Shown here piece after piece: positions 20,089 to 29,294 of a DNA stretch of 64,000 bases; position 1 is the stretch's first letter, and each line of letters starts with the position of its first letter. Origin of the DNA: Bacteroidales bacterium SW299 (GTDB lineage Bacteria > Bacteroidota > Bacteroidia > Bacteroidales > Bacteroidaceae); contig SDWH01000001.1 in the NCBI GenBank assembly GCA_019550975.1, positions 124,001 to 188,000 of the forward strand, given 5' to 3'. The notes below the pieces were generated by a model that did not search any database, was not told where the DNA came from, and saw only the letters and a list, made by a program, of their open reading frames with translations. The position numbers and the translations under genes were made by a program.

Positions 20089-20321
20089 TTTCCCCGTCAT
20101 AACGGACGGCCTTCTTTCTGGCGCATAACAAAGAATCCCAAAGCCTTCGTTGCTTTTCCATATGCGCTCCATCCCATACCCGACAAACATCCCGACCGGT
20201 ACATCCCGATTAACATATCCGCCGCTTCAAGTTTACTGCCAAATCAAAAAATCAAGGGGTAGGGGTTTCTTTCTTTATCTTTTCTTTATATATAAGGTGT
20301 AAAATGGGTTTCGCGTACTCG

Positions 20322-20388
20322 TTCGTGGTTCCCTTGCCTCTACAAAACATTGAATATCAATACATTAACTGTGACTTTCGTGGTTCCC
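20322..20388 (+). repeat. 12-bp direct repeat pair in the gene-free stretch
   Basis: TTCGTGGTTCCC occurs at 20322-20333 and again at 20377-20388, 55 bp apart. The spacer contains TTGAATATCAATACATTA, an interrupted palindrome. Such paired sites can be recombinase or regulator binding sites; nothing else supports a specific role. Confidence 0.45.
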
Positions 20389-20494
20389 CATATGTTTTTA
20401 AGTTAAATGACGCACTAATTTAATTAAATAAGCTTACAAGAATGCTGCAAAAGACAAGCCGTCAGCCCAAGTCACTTAACGGCTCATTTTAATC

Positions 20495-20534
20495 AAGATG
20501 ACGGGAAAGATTAAAAAAAATGTCCCGTCATCTT
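20495..20534. repeat. 12-bp inverted repeat, modular repeat locus A
   Basis: AAGATGACGGGA (20495-20506) and TCCCGTCATCTT (20523-20534) are perfect complements around an A-rich loop. The preceding ACGGCTCATTTTAATCAAG shares blocks with the repeat locus at 42818-42894. Confidence 0.6.
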
Positions 20535-20663
20535 TTCAAGCGCGCACAGACACTGAAGCGCGGATCGGTTTCCCGCAAAAACGCCGCCCTCCGGACTTGT
20601 CCCTCCCGCCTTCCCTCACTCAAAAAAATTCTTCCCATTTTTTCAAAATTTGACAACTCCAGT

Positions 20664-20693
20664 TTGCAATCTAATGAAGTATTCGTATATTTG
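20664..20693 (+). promoter_or_regulatory. Promoter of the AAA/DUF4143 ATPase gene
   Basis: TTG at 20664-20666, 19 nt, TATATTTG at 20686-20693. This complete promoter lies inside the longer reading frame that opens at 20520, which shows that translation begins downstream, at 20715. Confidence 0.75.
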
Positions 20694-20714
20694 CAACGCA
20701 GAATTGAGAAAGGA

Positions 20715-21893
20715 ATGGAAGCATTTTACAGAACGCACAGCTATCTGGTTGAACATACAAATGCTCCTGTACGACGCGACCTCATGGATGAAATCGACTG
20801 GAGCGACCGCCTCATCGGAGTAAAAGGAACCCGGGGAGTCGGAAAGACCACTTTTTTGCTGCAATACGCAAAAGAGAAGTTCGGCTACGACCGCTCCTGC
20901 CTGTATGTGAACATGAACAACTTCTACTTCTCTCAATACAGTCTGGTTGACTTTGCAGGAGAGTTCGTGAAACGCGGGGGAAAGGTGCTGCTTGTAGACC
21001 AGGTGTTCAAGCTCCCCAACTGGAGCCACGACCTGCGCACGTGCTACGAACGGTACCCCCAGCTGAAGATCGTGTTTACCGGTTCGTCCGTCATGCGCCT
21101 GAAAGAAGAGAACCCCGAGCTGAACGGCATCGTAAAATCATACAACCTGAGAGGATTCTCCTTCCGCGAGTTTCTGAACCTGCAGACTGGAAACCACTTC
21201 TCGCCCTATACGCTCGACGAGATCCTGCACAACCACGAACATATCGCAAAGACCATATTGCCCTACATCAACCCGCTCAATTATTTTCAGGACTACATCC
21301 ATCACGGCTTTTACCCCTTTTTTCTGGAGAAGCGCAACTTTTCGGAAAATCTGCTGAAAACCATGAACATGATGATTGAAGTCGACATACTTTTAATCCA
21401 ACAAATTGAGCTGAAATATCTGTCGAAAATAAAAAAATTACTATATTTGTTGGCTGTAGACGGGCCGGTCGCCCCCAACGTCAGCCAACTGGCCGCCGAC
21501 ATCCAGACATCGCGCGCAACCGTGATGAACTACATCAAGTATCTGGCCGACTCCAGACTCATCAACATGATTTATCCCAAAGGAGAGATGTTTCCGAAAA
21601 AGCCGGCAAAGATCATGATGCACAACACGAACCTGATGTACAGCATCTATCCGATCAAGGTGGAAGAGCAGGACGTGCTGGAAACTTTCTTCGTGAACAC
21701 GATGTGGAAAGACCATAAAGTGAACAAGGGCGACAAGGGCATCTCGTTCCTCGTGGACGGAGAGCTGCGGTTCCGCGTGTGCACGGAACACTACAGGCAG
21801 AAAAGCAACCCGAACACCTATTATGCCATGCACAAGATGGAGATGGGGCACGGCAACCAGATTCCGCTCTGGCTTTTCGGCTTTTTGTATTGA
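20715..21893 (+). CDS. AAA_14/DUF4143-type ATPase
   Basis: The 392-residue protein starts MEAFYRTHSYLVEHTNAPVR. The P-loop GTRGVGKTT (residues 38-46) is intact. The Walker B strand reads KVLLVDQVF (Asp95-Gln96), so the usual catalytic Glu is Gln. The sensor-like IVFTGSSVMRL follows, and the C-terminal half carries a winged-helix-like segment (VAPNVSQLAADIQTSRATVMNYIKYL) and a nuclease-like DUF4143 tail. These ATPases are abundant in Bacteroidetes and their function is unknown. The start was set by the promoter at 20664-20693; an upstream frame of 65 residues is discarded. Confidence 0.85.
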   Translation: MEAFYRTHSYLVEHTNAPVRRDLMDEIDWSDRLIGVKGTRGVGKTTFLLQYAKEKFGYDRSCLYVNMNNFYFSQYSLVDFAGEFVKRGGKVLLVDQVFKLPNWSHDLRTCYERYPQLKIVFTGSSVMRLKEENPELNGIVKSYNLRGFSFREFLNLQTGNHFSPYTLDEILHNHEHIAKTILPYINPLNYFQDYIHHGFYPFFLEKRNFSENLLKTMNMMIEVDILLIQQIELKYLSKIKKLLYLLAVDGPVAPNVSQLAADIQTSRATVMNYIKYLADSRLINMIYPKGEMFPKKPAKIMMHNTNLMYSIYPIKVEEQDVLETFFVNTMWKDHKVNKGDKGISFLVDGELRFRVCTEHYRQKSNPNTYYAMHKMEMGHGNQIPLWLFGFLY

Positions 21894-21936
21894 CAGGAAA
21901 TTTTTATTATTACTTAATACCTAATTTAGTAATTGT

Positions 21937-24900
21937 ATGACTAAACAAAAAAAATTCATCACTTGTGATGGCAACGAAGCTGCCGCTCACATCTCGTACA
22001 TGTTTACGGAAGTAGCAGCCATCTACCCCATCACTCCGTCGTCTACCATGGCTGAGCACGTAGACGAATGGGCTGCCGCAGGTCGCAAGAACATCTTCGG
22101 CGAAACTGTTCTGGTACAGGAAATGCAATCTGAAGGAGGTGCTGCCGGTGCAGTTCACGGCTCTCTTCAGGCTGGTGCATTGACTACTACTTATACCGCT
22201 TCTCAGGGTCTGCTGCTGATGATCCCGAATATGTACAAAATCGCAGGCGAACTTCTGCCGTGCGTATTCCACGTATCGGCACGTACACTGGCTTCTCACG
22301 CGCTGTGTATCTTCGGCGACCATCAGGACGTTATGTCTGCACGCCAGACCGGATTCGCCATGCTGTGCGAAGGATCCGTACAGGAAGTAATGGATCTGGC
22401 AGGCGTAGCTCACCTGGCAACCATCAAGTCACGTGTTCCGTTCGTGAACTTCTTCGACGGTTTCCGTACATCTCACGAAATCCAGAAGATCGAGAAGCTG
22501 GACAACGAAGACCTCGCTCCGCTGATCGACCGCGAAGCGCTGGCCGACTTCCGCAACCGTGCGCTCACTCCGAACAAGCCGGTGGCACGCGGTATGGCTG
22601 AAAACCCCGACCACTTCTTCCAGCACAGAGAATCATGCAATCCGTTCTATGACGCTGTTCCGGCTATCGTAGAAGAATACATGAACGAAATCAACAAGAT
22701 CACCGGACGCAACTACGGTCTGTTCGACTACTACGGAGCCGAAGACGCTGAAAACATCATCATCGCCATGGGTTCTGTAACAGAAGCTACCCGCGAGGCT
22801 ATCGACTACCTGACTGCCCAGGGCAAGAAGGTCGGCCTGGTGGCTGTTCATCTGTACCGTCCGTTCTCGGCCAAGCACTTCCTCGCCAAAGTGCCCAAGA
22901 CTGTGAAACGCATCGCTGTGCTCGACCGCACAAAAGAACCGGGATCAAACGGCGAACCGCTGTATCTGGATGTGAAAGACGTATTCTACGGACAGGAAAA
23001 TGCCCCGCTGATCGTTGGCGGACGCTACGGTCTGGGATCTAAGGACACCACTCCGGCCCAGATTCTGTCGGTATACGAAAACCTGGAACTCCCGATGCCG
23101 AAAGACCACTTCACCATCGGTATCGTGGATGACGTTACATTCACTTCACTGCCTCAGAAAGAAGAAATCGCTCTCGGCGCAGAAGGCGTGTTCGAAGCCA
23201 AATTCTACGGTCTGGGAGCCGACGGTACGGTAGGTGCCAACAAGAACTCCGTGAAGATCATCGGTGACAACACCGACAAATACTGCCAGGCTTACTTCTC
23301 GTACGACTCCAAGAAGTCGGGAGGTTTCACCTGCTCTCACCTGCGCTTCGGCGATCATCCGATCCACTCTACTTACCTGGTAACCACTCCGAACTTCGTG
23401 GCTTGCCACGTTCAGGCTTACCTGCACATGTACGACGTGACCCGCGGTCTGCGCAAGAACGGCACCTTCCTGCTGAACACAATCTGGGAAGGCGAAGAAC
23501 TTGCCAAGAACCTGCCGAACAAGGTGAAGAAATACTTTGCAGAAAACAACATCAGCGTATACTATATCAACGCTACGCAGATTGCTCAGGAAATCGGTTT
23601 GGGCAACCGCACCAACACCATCCTGCAGTCAGCATTCTTCCGCATCACAGGCGTTATCCCTGTTGACCTTGCAGTAGAACAGATGAAGAAGTTCATCGTG
23701 AAGTCTTACGGCAAGAAGGGTGAAGACGTGGTGAACAAGAACTATGCAGCCGTTGACCGCGGAGGCGAATACAAACAACTGACCGTTGACCCGGCTTGGG
23801 CAAGCCTGGAAGTTGAACCGGCTGCTGCCAACAACGATCCGGCATTCATCAACGAAGTGGTTCGTCCGATCAACGCTCAAGACGGCGACCTGCTTCCGGT
23901 ATCTGCATTCAAGGGCATCGAAGACGGTACATGGCATCAGGGAACAGCCAAATACGAAAAACGCGGCGTAGCTGCATTCGTACCGGAATGGAACCCCGAC
24001 AACTGTATCCAGTGCAACAAGTGTGCTTACGTTTGTCCTCACGCTTCCATCCGTCCGTTCGTGCTCGACGCTGAAGAACAGAAGGGTGCAAGCTTCCCGA
24101 TGCTGAAAGCAGTCGGCAAACAGTTCGACGGCATGACATTCCGCATACAGGTAGACGTTCTCGACTGCTTGGGCTGCGGCAACTGTGCCGACGTTTGTCC
24201 GGGCAACCCGAAGAAGGGCGGCAAGGCGCTGACCATGAAGCATCTGGAAAGCCAGCTGGCAGAAGCAGACAACTGGACTTACTGCGCAGAAAACGTGAAG
24301 AGCAAGCAACACCTGGTAGACATCAAGTCGAACGTGAAGAACTCTCAGTTCGCTACTCCGCTCTTCGAGTTCTCGGGCGCTTGCTCCGGCTGTGGAGAAA
24401 CTCCGTATGTAAAACTGATTTCTCAGCTGTTCGGCGACCGTGAAATGGTTTCAAACGCTACCGGATGTTCTTCTATCTACTCCGGATCAGTTCCTTCTAC
24501 TCCTTACACTACCAACGAAAAAGGCCAGGGTCCGGCTTGGGCTAACTCCCTGTTCGAAGACTTCTGCGAATTCGGTCTGGGTATGGAACTTGCCAACAAG
24601 AAGCTGCGCAACCGCATCGAAGACGCCATGAAGGCTGCCATCGCTGCAGAAGGCACTCCGGCTGAATACAAGGAAGCATTCCAGGAATGGATCGACGGAC
24701 GCAACGATGCCGACAAGAGCAAAGCTGCTGCCGAAAAGATCATCCCGATGGTAGAAGCTGCCAAGGACAAGTGCGAATACTGCGCTACAATCAACGAATT
24801 CAAGGATTACCTCATCAAACGTTCGCAGTGGATTATCGGCGGTGACGGTGCATCTTACGATATCGGCTACGGAGGTCTTGACCATGTAATCGCTTCGGGC

Positions 24901-25494
24901 GAAGACGTGAACATCCTCGTTCTGGATACCGAAGTTTACTCGAACACCGGAGGCCAGTCATCCAAGGCTACTCCGCTGGGCGCAATCGCCAAGTTCGCCG
25001 CTTCCGGAAAGCGCGTACGCAAGAAAGACCTCGGTCTGATCGCCACTACTTACGGTTACGTTTACGTAGCTCAGATTGCAATGGGCGCCGACCAGGCTCA
25101 GACGCTGAAAGCAATCCGCGAAGCCGAAGCATATCCCGGACCGTCACTGGTCATCGCTTATGCTCCGTGTATCAACCACGGTCTGAAAGCAGGCATGGGC
25201 AAGAGCCAGGCAGAAGAGGCTAAGGCCGTTGAATGCGGTTACTGGCATCTGTGGCGCTTCAACCCGGCTCTGGAAGACGAAGGCAAGAATCCGTTCTCGC
25301 TCGACTCGAAAGAACCGAACTGGTCTAACTTCCAGGATTACCTGAAAGGTGAAGTTCGCTTCGCTTCTGTAATGAAACAGTATCCGACAGAAGCTGCCGC
25401 CTTGTTCGACGCTTGCGAAAAGATGGCCAAGAAACGTTACGACTCATACAAACGTATGGCCGCAATGGACTGGAGCGAAGAAAAAGCTGAATAA
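21937..25494 (+). CDS. nifJ: Pyruvate:ferredoxin (flavodoxin) oxidoreductase, single-chain
   Basis: The 1185-residue protein is a full-length single-chain PFOR. The pyrimidine-binding N-terminus contains YPITPSSTMAEHVDEW. Two 4Fe-4S ferredoxin motifs follow: CIQCNKCAYVCP (from Cys690) and CLGCGNCADVCP (from Cys744). A proximal cluster motif CSGCGETPYVKL and the thiamine-diphosphate site GDGASYDIGYGGLDH (from residue 969) with the NTGGQSS segment complete it. It oxidises pyruvate to acetyl-CoA and CO2 and passes electrons to ferredoxin or flavodoxin, central to anaerobic energy metabolism. Codon choice is more biased than in the neighbours (CTG, GGT, TCT rich), fitting high expression. A strong terminator follows. 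Confidence 0.97.
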   Translation: MTKQKKFITCDGNEAAAHISYMFTEVAAIYPITPSSTMAEHVDEWAAAGRKNIFGETVLVQEMQSEGGAAGAVHGSLQAGALTTTYTASQGLLLMIPNMYKIAGELLPCVFHVSARTLASHALCIFGDHQDVMSARQTGFAMLCEGSVQEVMDLAGVAHLATIKSRVPFVNFFDGFRTSHEIQKIEKLDNEDLAPLIDREALADFRNRALTPNKPVARGMAENPDHFFQHRESCNPFYDAVPAIVEEYMNEINKITGRNYGLFDYYGAEDAENIIIAMGSVTEATREAIDYLTAQGKKVGLVAVHLYRPFSAKHFLAKVPKTVKRIAVLDRTKEPGSNGEPLYLDVKDVFYGQENAPLIVGGRYGLGSKDTTPAQILSVYENLELPMPKDHFTIGIVDDVTFTSLPQKEEIALGAEGVFEAKFYGLGADGTVGANKNSVKIIGDNTDKYCQAYFSYDSKKSGGFTCSHLRFGDHPIHSTYLVTTPNFVACHVQAYLHMYDVTRGLRKNGTFLLNTIWEGEELAKNLPNKVKKYFAENNISVYYINATQIAQEIGLGNRTNTILQSAFFRITGVIPVDLAVEQMKKFIVKSYGKKGEDVVNKNYAAVDRGGEYKQLTVDPAWASLEVEPAAANNDPAFINEVVRPINAQDGDLLPVSAFKGIEDGTWHQGTAKYEKRGVAAFVPEWNPDNCIQCNKCAYVCPHASIRPFVLDAEEQKGASFPMLKAVGKQFDGMTFRIQVDVLDCLGCGNCADVCPGNPKKGGKALTMKHLESQLAEADNWTYCAENVKSKQHLVDIKSNVKNSQFATPLFEFSGACSGCGETPYVKLISQLFGDREMVSNATGCSSIYSGSVPSTPYTTNEKGQGPAWANSLFEDFCEFGLGMELANKKLRNRIEDAMKAAIAAEGTPAEYKEAFQEWIDGRNDADKSKAAAEKIIPMVEAAKDKCEYCATINEFKDYLIKRSQWIIGGDGASYDIGYGGLDHVIASGEDVNILVLDTEVYSNTGGQSSKATPLGAIAKFAASGKRVRKKDLGLIATTYGYVYVAQIAMGADQAQTLKAIREAEAYPGPSLVIAYAPCINHGLKAGMGKSQAEEAKAVECGYWHLWRFNPALEDEGKNPFSLDSKEPNWSNFQDYLKGEVRFASVMKQYPTEAAALFDACEKMAKKRYDSYKRMAAMDWSEEKAE

Positions 25495-25519
25495 TTTTTC
25501 TGGCTGAAACATAATCAGA

Positions 25520-25549
25520 ACAGCCGGTTCGTACCAACGGACCGGCTGT
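25520..25549 (+). terminator. Intrinsic terminator after the PFOR gene
   Basis: ACAGCCGGT (25520-25528) pairs with ACCGGCTGT (25541-25549) and is followed by CTTTTTG. Confidence 0.9.
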
Positions 25550-25603
25550 CTTTTTGCCAGCCGCACATTGCCTCGTTATCAACCGACAAGCAACAACTGC
25601 TAT

Positions 25604-26792
25604 ATGAAACACAACATCTATCTTGCCTCCAAGCCCCGCTATGAAATATTGGACGGCCTGCGCGGAGTGGCTGCCATGCTGGTCGTGTGCTACCACCTGC
25701 TTGAAACTTACTATCACGGAGGGACTGACCAACCCATCAACCACGGCTATCTTGCCGTAGACTTCTTTTTCGTATTGTCGGGATTTGTCATCGGATATGC
25801 CTATGATGACCGCTGGAACCAAATGTCGATGTGTGTGGGGATTCGTGAAACGCCGGCTCATCCGCCTGCACCCGATGGTGATATTCGGTTCGCTCTTCGG
25901 AGCCGCCCTGTTCTATTTCGGCCACTGCTCCAGTTTCCCGCTCATCGGAAACACGCCCTGGTATAAGACTGCGCTGATCATGCTGTGGGCATTCACGATG
26001 ATTCCCATACCCCAATCGATGGACATCCGCGGATGGTCAGAAACCAATCCCCTGAACGGTCCGGCCTGGTCGCTGCAATGGGAATACCTCGCCAATTTTC
26101 TGTATGCCGTGCTGTTCCGGCACTTTTCACGGAAGGCACTGACTGCCTGCGTAACAGTTTTCGGCATCATGACCCTTGTGCTTTGTCTGAACATCGATGT
26201 ATTCGGCTTCCTTGCCGCACGCGATTATGCTGCCTACACAGTAGTAGGCGGATGGAGATGGAGGCTGACGCCCGACCAGCTTCAGATAGGGCTGACCCGC
26301 CTGCTCTACCCCTTCTTCTGCGGACTGCTGCTGTCGCGCACCGGCAGGCTCATCAAAGTAAAAGGAGGATTCTGGTGGTGTTCGGCAATGATTGTCGTAC
26401 TGCTTGGCATGCCCTGGATGGGAATGGGAGCAGAAGGCGGCGCACGATGGACGAACGGACTTTACGAAGCAGTCTGCATCCTGATCTTTTTCCCGCTCAT
26501 TGTGTCCATCGGTGCCGGAAGCAGTGTAAAGGGAAGCACCTCGGAAAGCATCAACAAGTTTCTCGGCAACATATCCTTTCCGCTCTACATCACCCATTAT
26601 CCGCTGGTCTACATGCAGATGGCATGGGTGGAAAACCACAAGGATGCACCTCTCGGCACACACGTCTTTGTCGCTGCCGCTACATTTCTGCTTGCAGTCT
26701 TCATCGCCTATGCCGCATACCGGCTCTATGACATACCTGTCCGCGAATGGCTGAAAAACAAACTTTTCAAGCCTGCCCACAAACAGATATAA
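25604..26792 (+). pseudogene. Acyltransferase family 3 membrane protein, frameshifted at a TG repeat
   Basis: The gene opens MKHNIYLASKPRYEILDGLRG and runs through the family motif FFFVLSGFVIGYAYDDRW, but the frame is lost at 25830-25840 (TGTGTGTGGGG). The rest of the protein continues in the next frame as WGFVKRRLIRLHPMVIFG through about nine membrane segments to 26792. Removing two TG units (or one G) restores a normal protein of about 395 residues. The two-TG model gives MSMWGFVKRR, which keeps the spacing I expect from relatives. Intact family members acylate sugars or lipids on the inner membrane. Either the gene is broken, the tract is phase-variable, or this is an assembly error. Confidence 0.8.
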
Positions 26793-27030
26793 CTTTGTTT
26801 CCGGACCATGAGCCGGCAACCGTGCCGGCAGGCTTGATCTGCACAAAAAGGAAGAGGCTGTGCAATACCATTGTCCCCCTTTCTCATAAGCCAACCGATA
26901 GGAAGAGCCGTACGAAATGGTATCGGCACCTTGATTCCGCAAGAAAAGAAACAACCTGAACAATTATCAGACGATCCATTTCCGCCGCATTAATCTGCCG
27001 GTCCCGTTCGGTTATTCCAGCGAGATTGCG

Positions 27031-27038
27031 TAACTTTG
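27031..27038 (+). promoter_or_regulatory. -7 promoter box for the YfcE-like gene
   Basis: TAACTTTG matches TAnnTTTG, 28 bp before the start codon. The 274-bp gap upstream otherwise holds only a small GCCGGC-based hairpin near 26813-26832. Confidence 0.55.
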
Positions 27039-27066
27039 CGGAAATCCAAACAAAAAGACAAGCATT

Positions 27067-27621
27067 ATGAAATACCTGATTGTATCTGACATACACGGAT
27101 CGCTCCCGGCACTGGAAAAGGTGCTGGAGTTTTACCGGCAAAGGCAGTGCGACATGCTCTGCATTTTAGGCGATATCCTGAACTATGGTCCACGGAACGG
27201 ACTTCCGGAGGGACTGGATCCGAAAGGCATTGCAGAAAGGCTCAACGCCATGAACAATGAAATTGTCGCCGTCCGCGGCAACTGCGATTCGGAAGTGGAC
27301 CAAACGCTGCTCGATTTTCCCATTCTGTCCGACTATACGCTGATAGCGGACAACGGGCAACGGCTCTTCCTCACTCACGGGCACGTCTACAACGAAGAAA
27401 AAATGCCGAGAGGAAAGCATGAAGCATTCTTCTACGGACATACACATCTGTGGAAACTGGAAGAAACAGACGGAAGGATAATCTGCAATACGGGATCGGT
27501 AACTTTCCCAAAAGGAGGAAACCCGCCTACCTTCGCTACATACGAAAACAATGTCACAACCGTTTACCGGCTGGACGGCGAAAAGCTGAAAGAGCTGGCA
27601 CTGCCGGCAAAAAGCAAATAA
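27067..27621 (+). CDS. yfcE: YfcE-like metallophosphoesterase
   Basis: The 184-residue single-domain protein carries the YfcE metal-binding blocks in order: IVSDIHGS (residues 5-12), LGDILNYGPRN, RGNCDSEVD, THGH and YGHTH, followed by NTGSVTFPKGG. YfcE-type enzymes are manganese-dependent phosphodiesterases active on artificial substrates; the natural substrate is unsettled. No signal peptide is present, so it is cytoplasmic. It has its own promoter and a downstream hairpin, so it appears monocistronic. Confidence 0.9.
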   Translation: MKYLIVSDIHGSLPALEKVLEFYRQRQCDMLCILGDILNYGPRNGLPEGLDPKGIAERLNAMNNEIVAVRGNCDSEVDQTLLDFPILSDYTLIADNGQRLFLTHGHVYNEEKMPRGKHEAFFYGHTHLWKLEETDGRIICNTGSVTFPKGGNPPTFATYENNVTTVYRLDGEKLKELALPAKSK

Positions 27622-27625
27622 AGAA

Positions 27626-27655
27626 AAGGTGTGCCGGTTCAATGCGACACACCTT
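27626..27655. terminator. Hairpin between convergent yfcE and DUF5723 genes
   Basis: AAGGTGTG (27626-27633) pairs with CACACCTT (27648-27655). The T-rich tract (CCTTTTCTTT) is on the minus strand, so it best serves the DUF5723 gene, with possible use in both directions. Confidence 0.7.
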
Positions 27656-27703
27656 AATAACTATCTGCAACGGCAACACCTGCCGTGATTTGTCGTTCTA
27701 TTA

Positions 27704-29146
27704 TCAGTTATTACTGGCTCTTGAAGCTCCCAACGGGAAAGAGAATCCAAAGAATCCGTTCACACTCTTCGAGTTGTTTCCGAAATACATATAGTCTGTA
27801 CCGACAAACAGAGGACCGAACTTCAGAGCAAGACCTATCGACTTGCCGGCAGCCTGAATCGGTGAATAGCTCACAGCCGCATTAAGCCAGTTCTTCGGAC
27901 GGAACGTAGCCGAGAAAGTCAGCTCGTTCAGCGCTTTCGGCTGAACAAAACGGCAAGTGTACATGGCGCCTACACTCAGCTTGTTGTTGAACAGACCGTA
28001 TTCACCGGCAAGCAGGATGGTAGAAGCAAGACGAGTCTTCAAATCGGCTTCCTTAGGATCTCCTTCCGCAAAGTCAAAACGTTCCAAAGAAAGGAAATCA
28101 CCTCCGATATACTTGTCATAGTTGTCGCTGTTAATGGTTACATCTTCATTTCCGCTGACAGTGGCAATTGTAGTCGCGCTTTCTTTCCACTTCAAGAATC
28201 CCAAATCAAGCACAGCAGCAGAAACCGTCAGGTTATCCCACACCTTATAGCTTGCACCCAGGTCGATACCGAAACCGGTTCCAGAAATGCCCAAATCGCC
28301 GGCCTCAATGTCGAAGTCATCAATCATTCCATTCTGATCGAATGTCATGCCGCCACCTTTCAGGGTAGTCGTGATGCTTCCGTTAGCCGCATAACTGTAA
28401 TGGCTTCCGTACCAGTCTTCAGGACTGAATTCTCCGGCTCTTGAAACATAGTCACTGTAGTTTCCGGAAATCTCTCCCGGATCAACTCCTGCCGGAAGGT
28501 TCGGAATATCCAGATCTACATCGAACTGCTTGATATTCATCTCTGCTCTGGCCAATCCCAAAAGTACCTTCACACGTCCGCCGACAGTCAGCTTATCCGT
28601 TACCTGACGAGAATATCCCAAGCCTACTTCAGCATAAGCGCTGACGTTCAGCTTCTGGTTCGCAATATTATACTGCTGGCGCGTACCGGCGAGATCTTCA
28701 ATGGCAAAACCGTTCATGTTACGCATCATGCTAAACATATCACCCGACAATGATGCGCCGACATCCATGCGCAGGCCTACGTTTACGCTCCAGAAACCTT
28801 TGCCGCGATACCAGCCGAACGAAAGAATATCCGTATTGAAGTTCACGTTCAAGTTGTTTTCCCCTTTCAGCCTGTCAAACAGTTTGTCGTTCGAAAACAG
28901 ATCTTCCCCTCCGTCAAGCACGTCAATGATATCACCTGTCCCCAATACATTAGAAGATGCACTAACATTCAACGAACCGATAATCGGAAAATTGAAATAG
29001 CCTCGTGTCGGCTGCAATCCCGGATTCATCTGAATACGGGTACTTGTACCCTCCATGAAATAAGAAGTACGAAGATACTGTGCCTGTGCAGCAGACGCAG
29101 CGCACACAAGCCCTGCCGCCAATAAAACTCTCTTACATTTTTTCAT
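27704..29146 (-). CDS. DUF5723 family outer-membrane beta-barrel protein
   Basis: The 480-residue protein has a signal peptide ending AAQA|QYLRTSYF and then alternating beta strands up to a C-terminal strand typical of outer-membrane insertion (NGFFGFSFPLG). The opening SYFMEGTSTRIQMNPGLQPTRGYFNFP and the interior GTGFGIDLGASYKVWDNLTVSAAVLDLGFLKWKES match DUF5723 proteins as I know them. These are common in Bacteroidales and have no assigned function; a FadL-like or structural role is possible. It has its own full promoter. Confidence 0.85.
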   Translation of the reverse strand: MKKCKRVLLAAGLVCAASAAQAQYLRTSYFMEGTSTRIQMNPGLQPTRGYFNFPIIGSLNVSASSNVLGTGDIIDVLDGGEDLFSNDKLFDRLKGENNLNVNFNTDILSFGWYRGKGFWSVNVGLRMDVGASLSGDMFSMMRNMNGFAIEDLAGTRQQYNIANQKLNVSAYAEVGLGYSRQVTDKLTVGGRVKVLLGLARAEMNIKQFDVDLDIPNLPAGVDPGEISGNYSDYVSRAGEFSPEDWYGSHYSYAANGSITTTLKGGGMTFDQNGMIDDFDIEAGDLGISGTGFGIDLGASYKVWDNLTVSAAVLDLGFLKWKESATTIATVSGNEDVTINSDNYDKYIGGDFLSLERFDFAEGDPKEADLKTRLASTILLAGEYGLFNNKLSVGAMYTCRFVQPKALNELTFSATFRPKNWLNAAVSYSPIQAAGKSIGLALKFGPLFVGTDYMYFGNNSKSVNGFFGFSFPLGASRASNN

Positions 29147-29173
29147 ACCGCTTTGTATTGATTAACTTTTTTG

Positions 29174-29204
29174 CAAAATTAAACATTAGTTTCCAAATGC
29201 CAAA
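29174..29204 (-). promoter_or_regulatory. Promoter of the DUF5723 gene
   Basis: Minus-strand TTTG (29204-29201), 19 nt, then TAATTTTG (29181-29174): complete Bacteroides promoter, 27 bp before the start codon. Confidence 0.75.
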
Positions 29205-29294
29205 TAGAACAAAGCCAAAACAAAAGCCAAAAGCCACCATTTGAGAATAAGCGGTCGAAAAAAGCGACTATCCGTATCAAATCAGCGACCAGTT

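Larger units (their letters stand above)
20089..20663. other. Gene-free stretch between nudC and the ATPase promoter
   Basis: No frame in this stretch has coding character on either strand. It is AT-rich from about 20240 onward and holds the 12-bp direct repeat and the inverted repeat listed separately. Its base composition and repeats suggest the scar or end of a mobile element, but no transposase or integrase fragment is visible. Confidence 0.5.

Noticed and set aside
20322-20388. CRISPR-like array
   Set aside because: Only two 12-bp repeats, too short, and no cas genes nearby.
20520-20714. N-terminal extension of the ATPase frame (65 codons)
   Set aside because: A full promoter lies inside it at 20664-20693 and the residues do not resemble the family; translation begins at 20715.
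25604-26792. Two separate genes instead of one frameshifted acyltransferase
   Set aside because: The two frames meet at one point and together give one complete family protein; neither half is a full domain alone.
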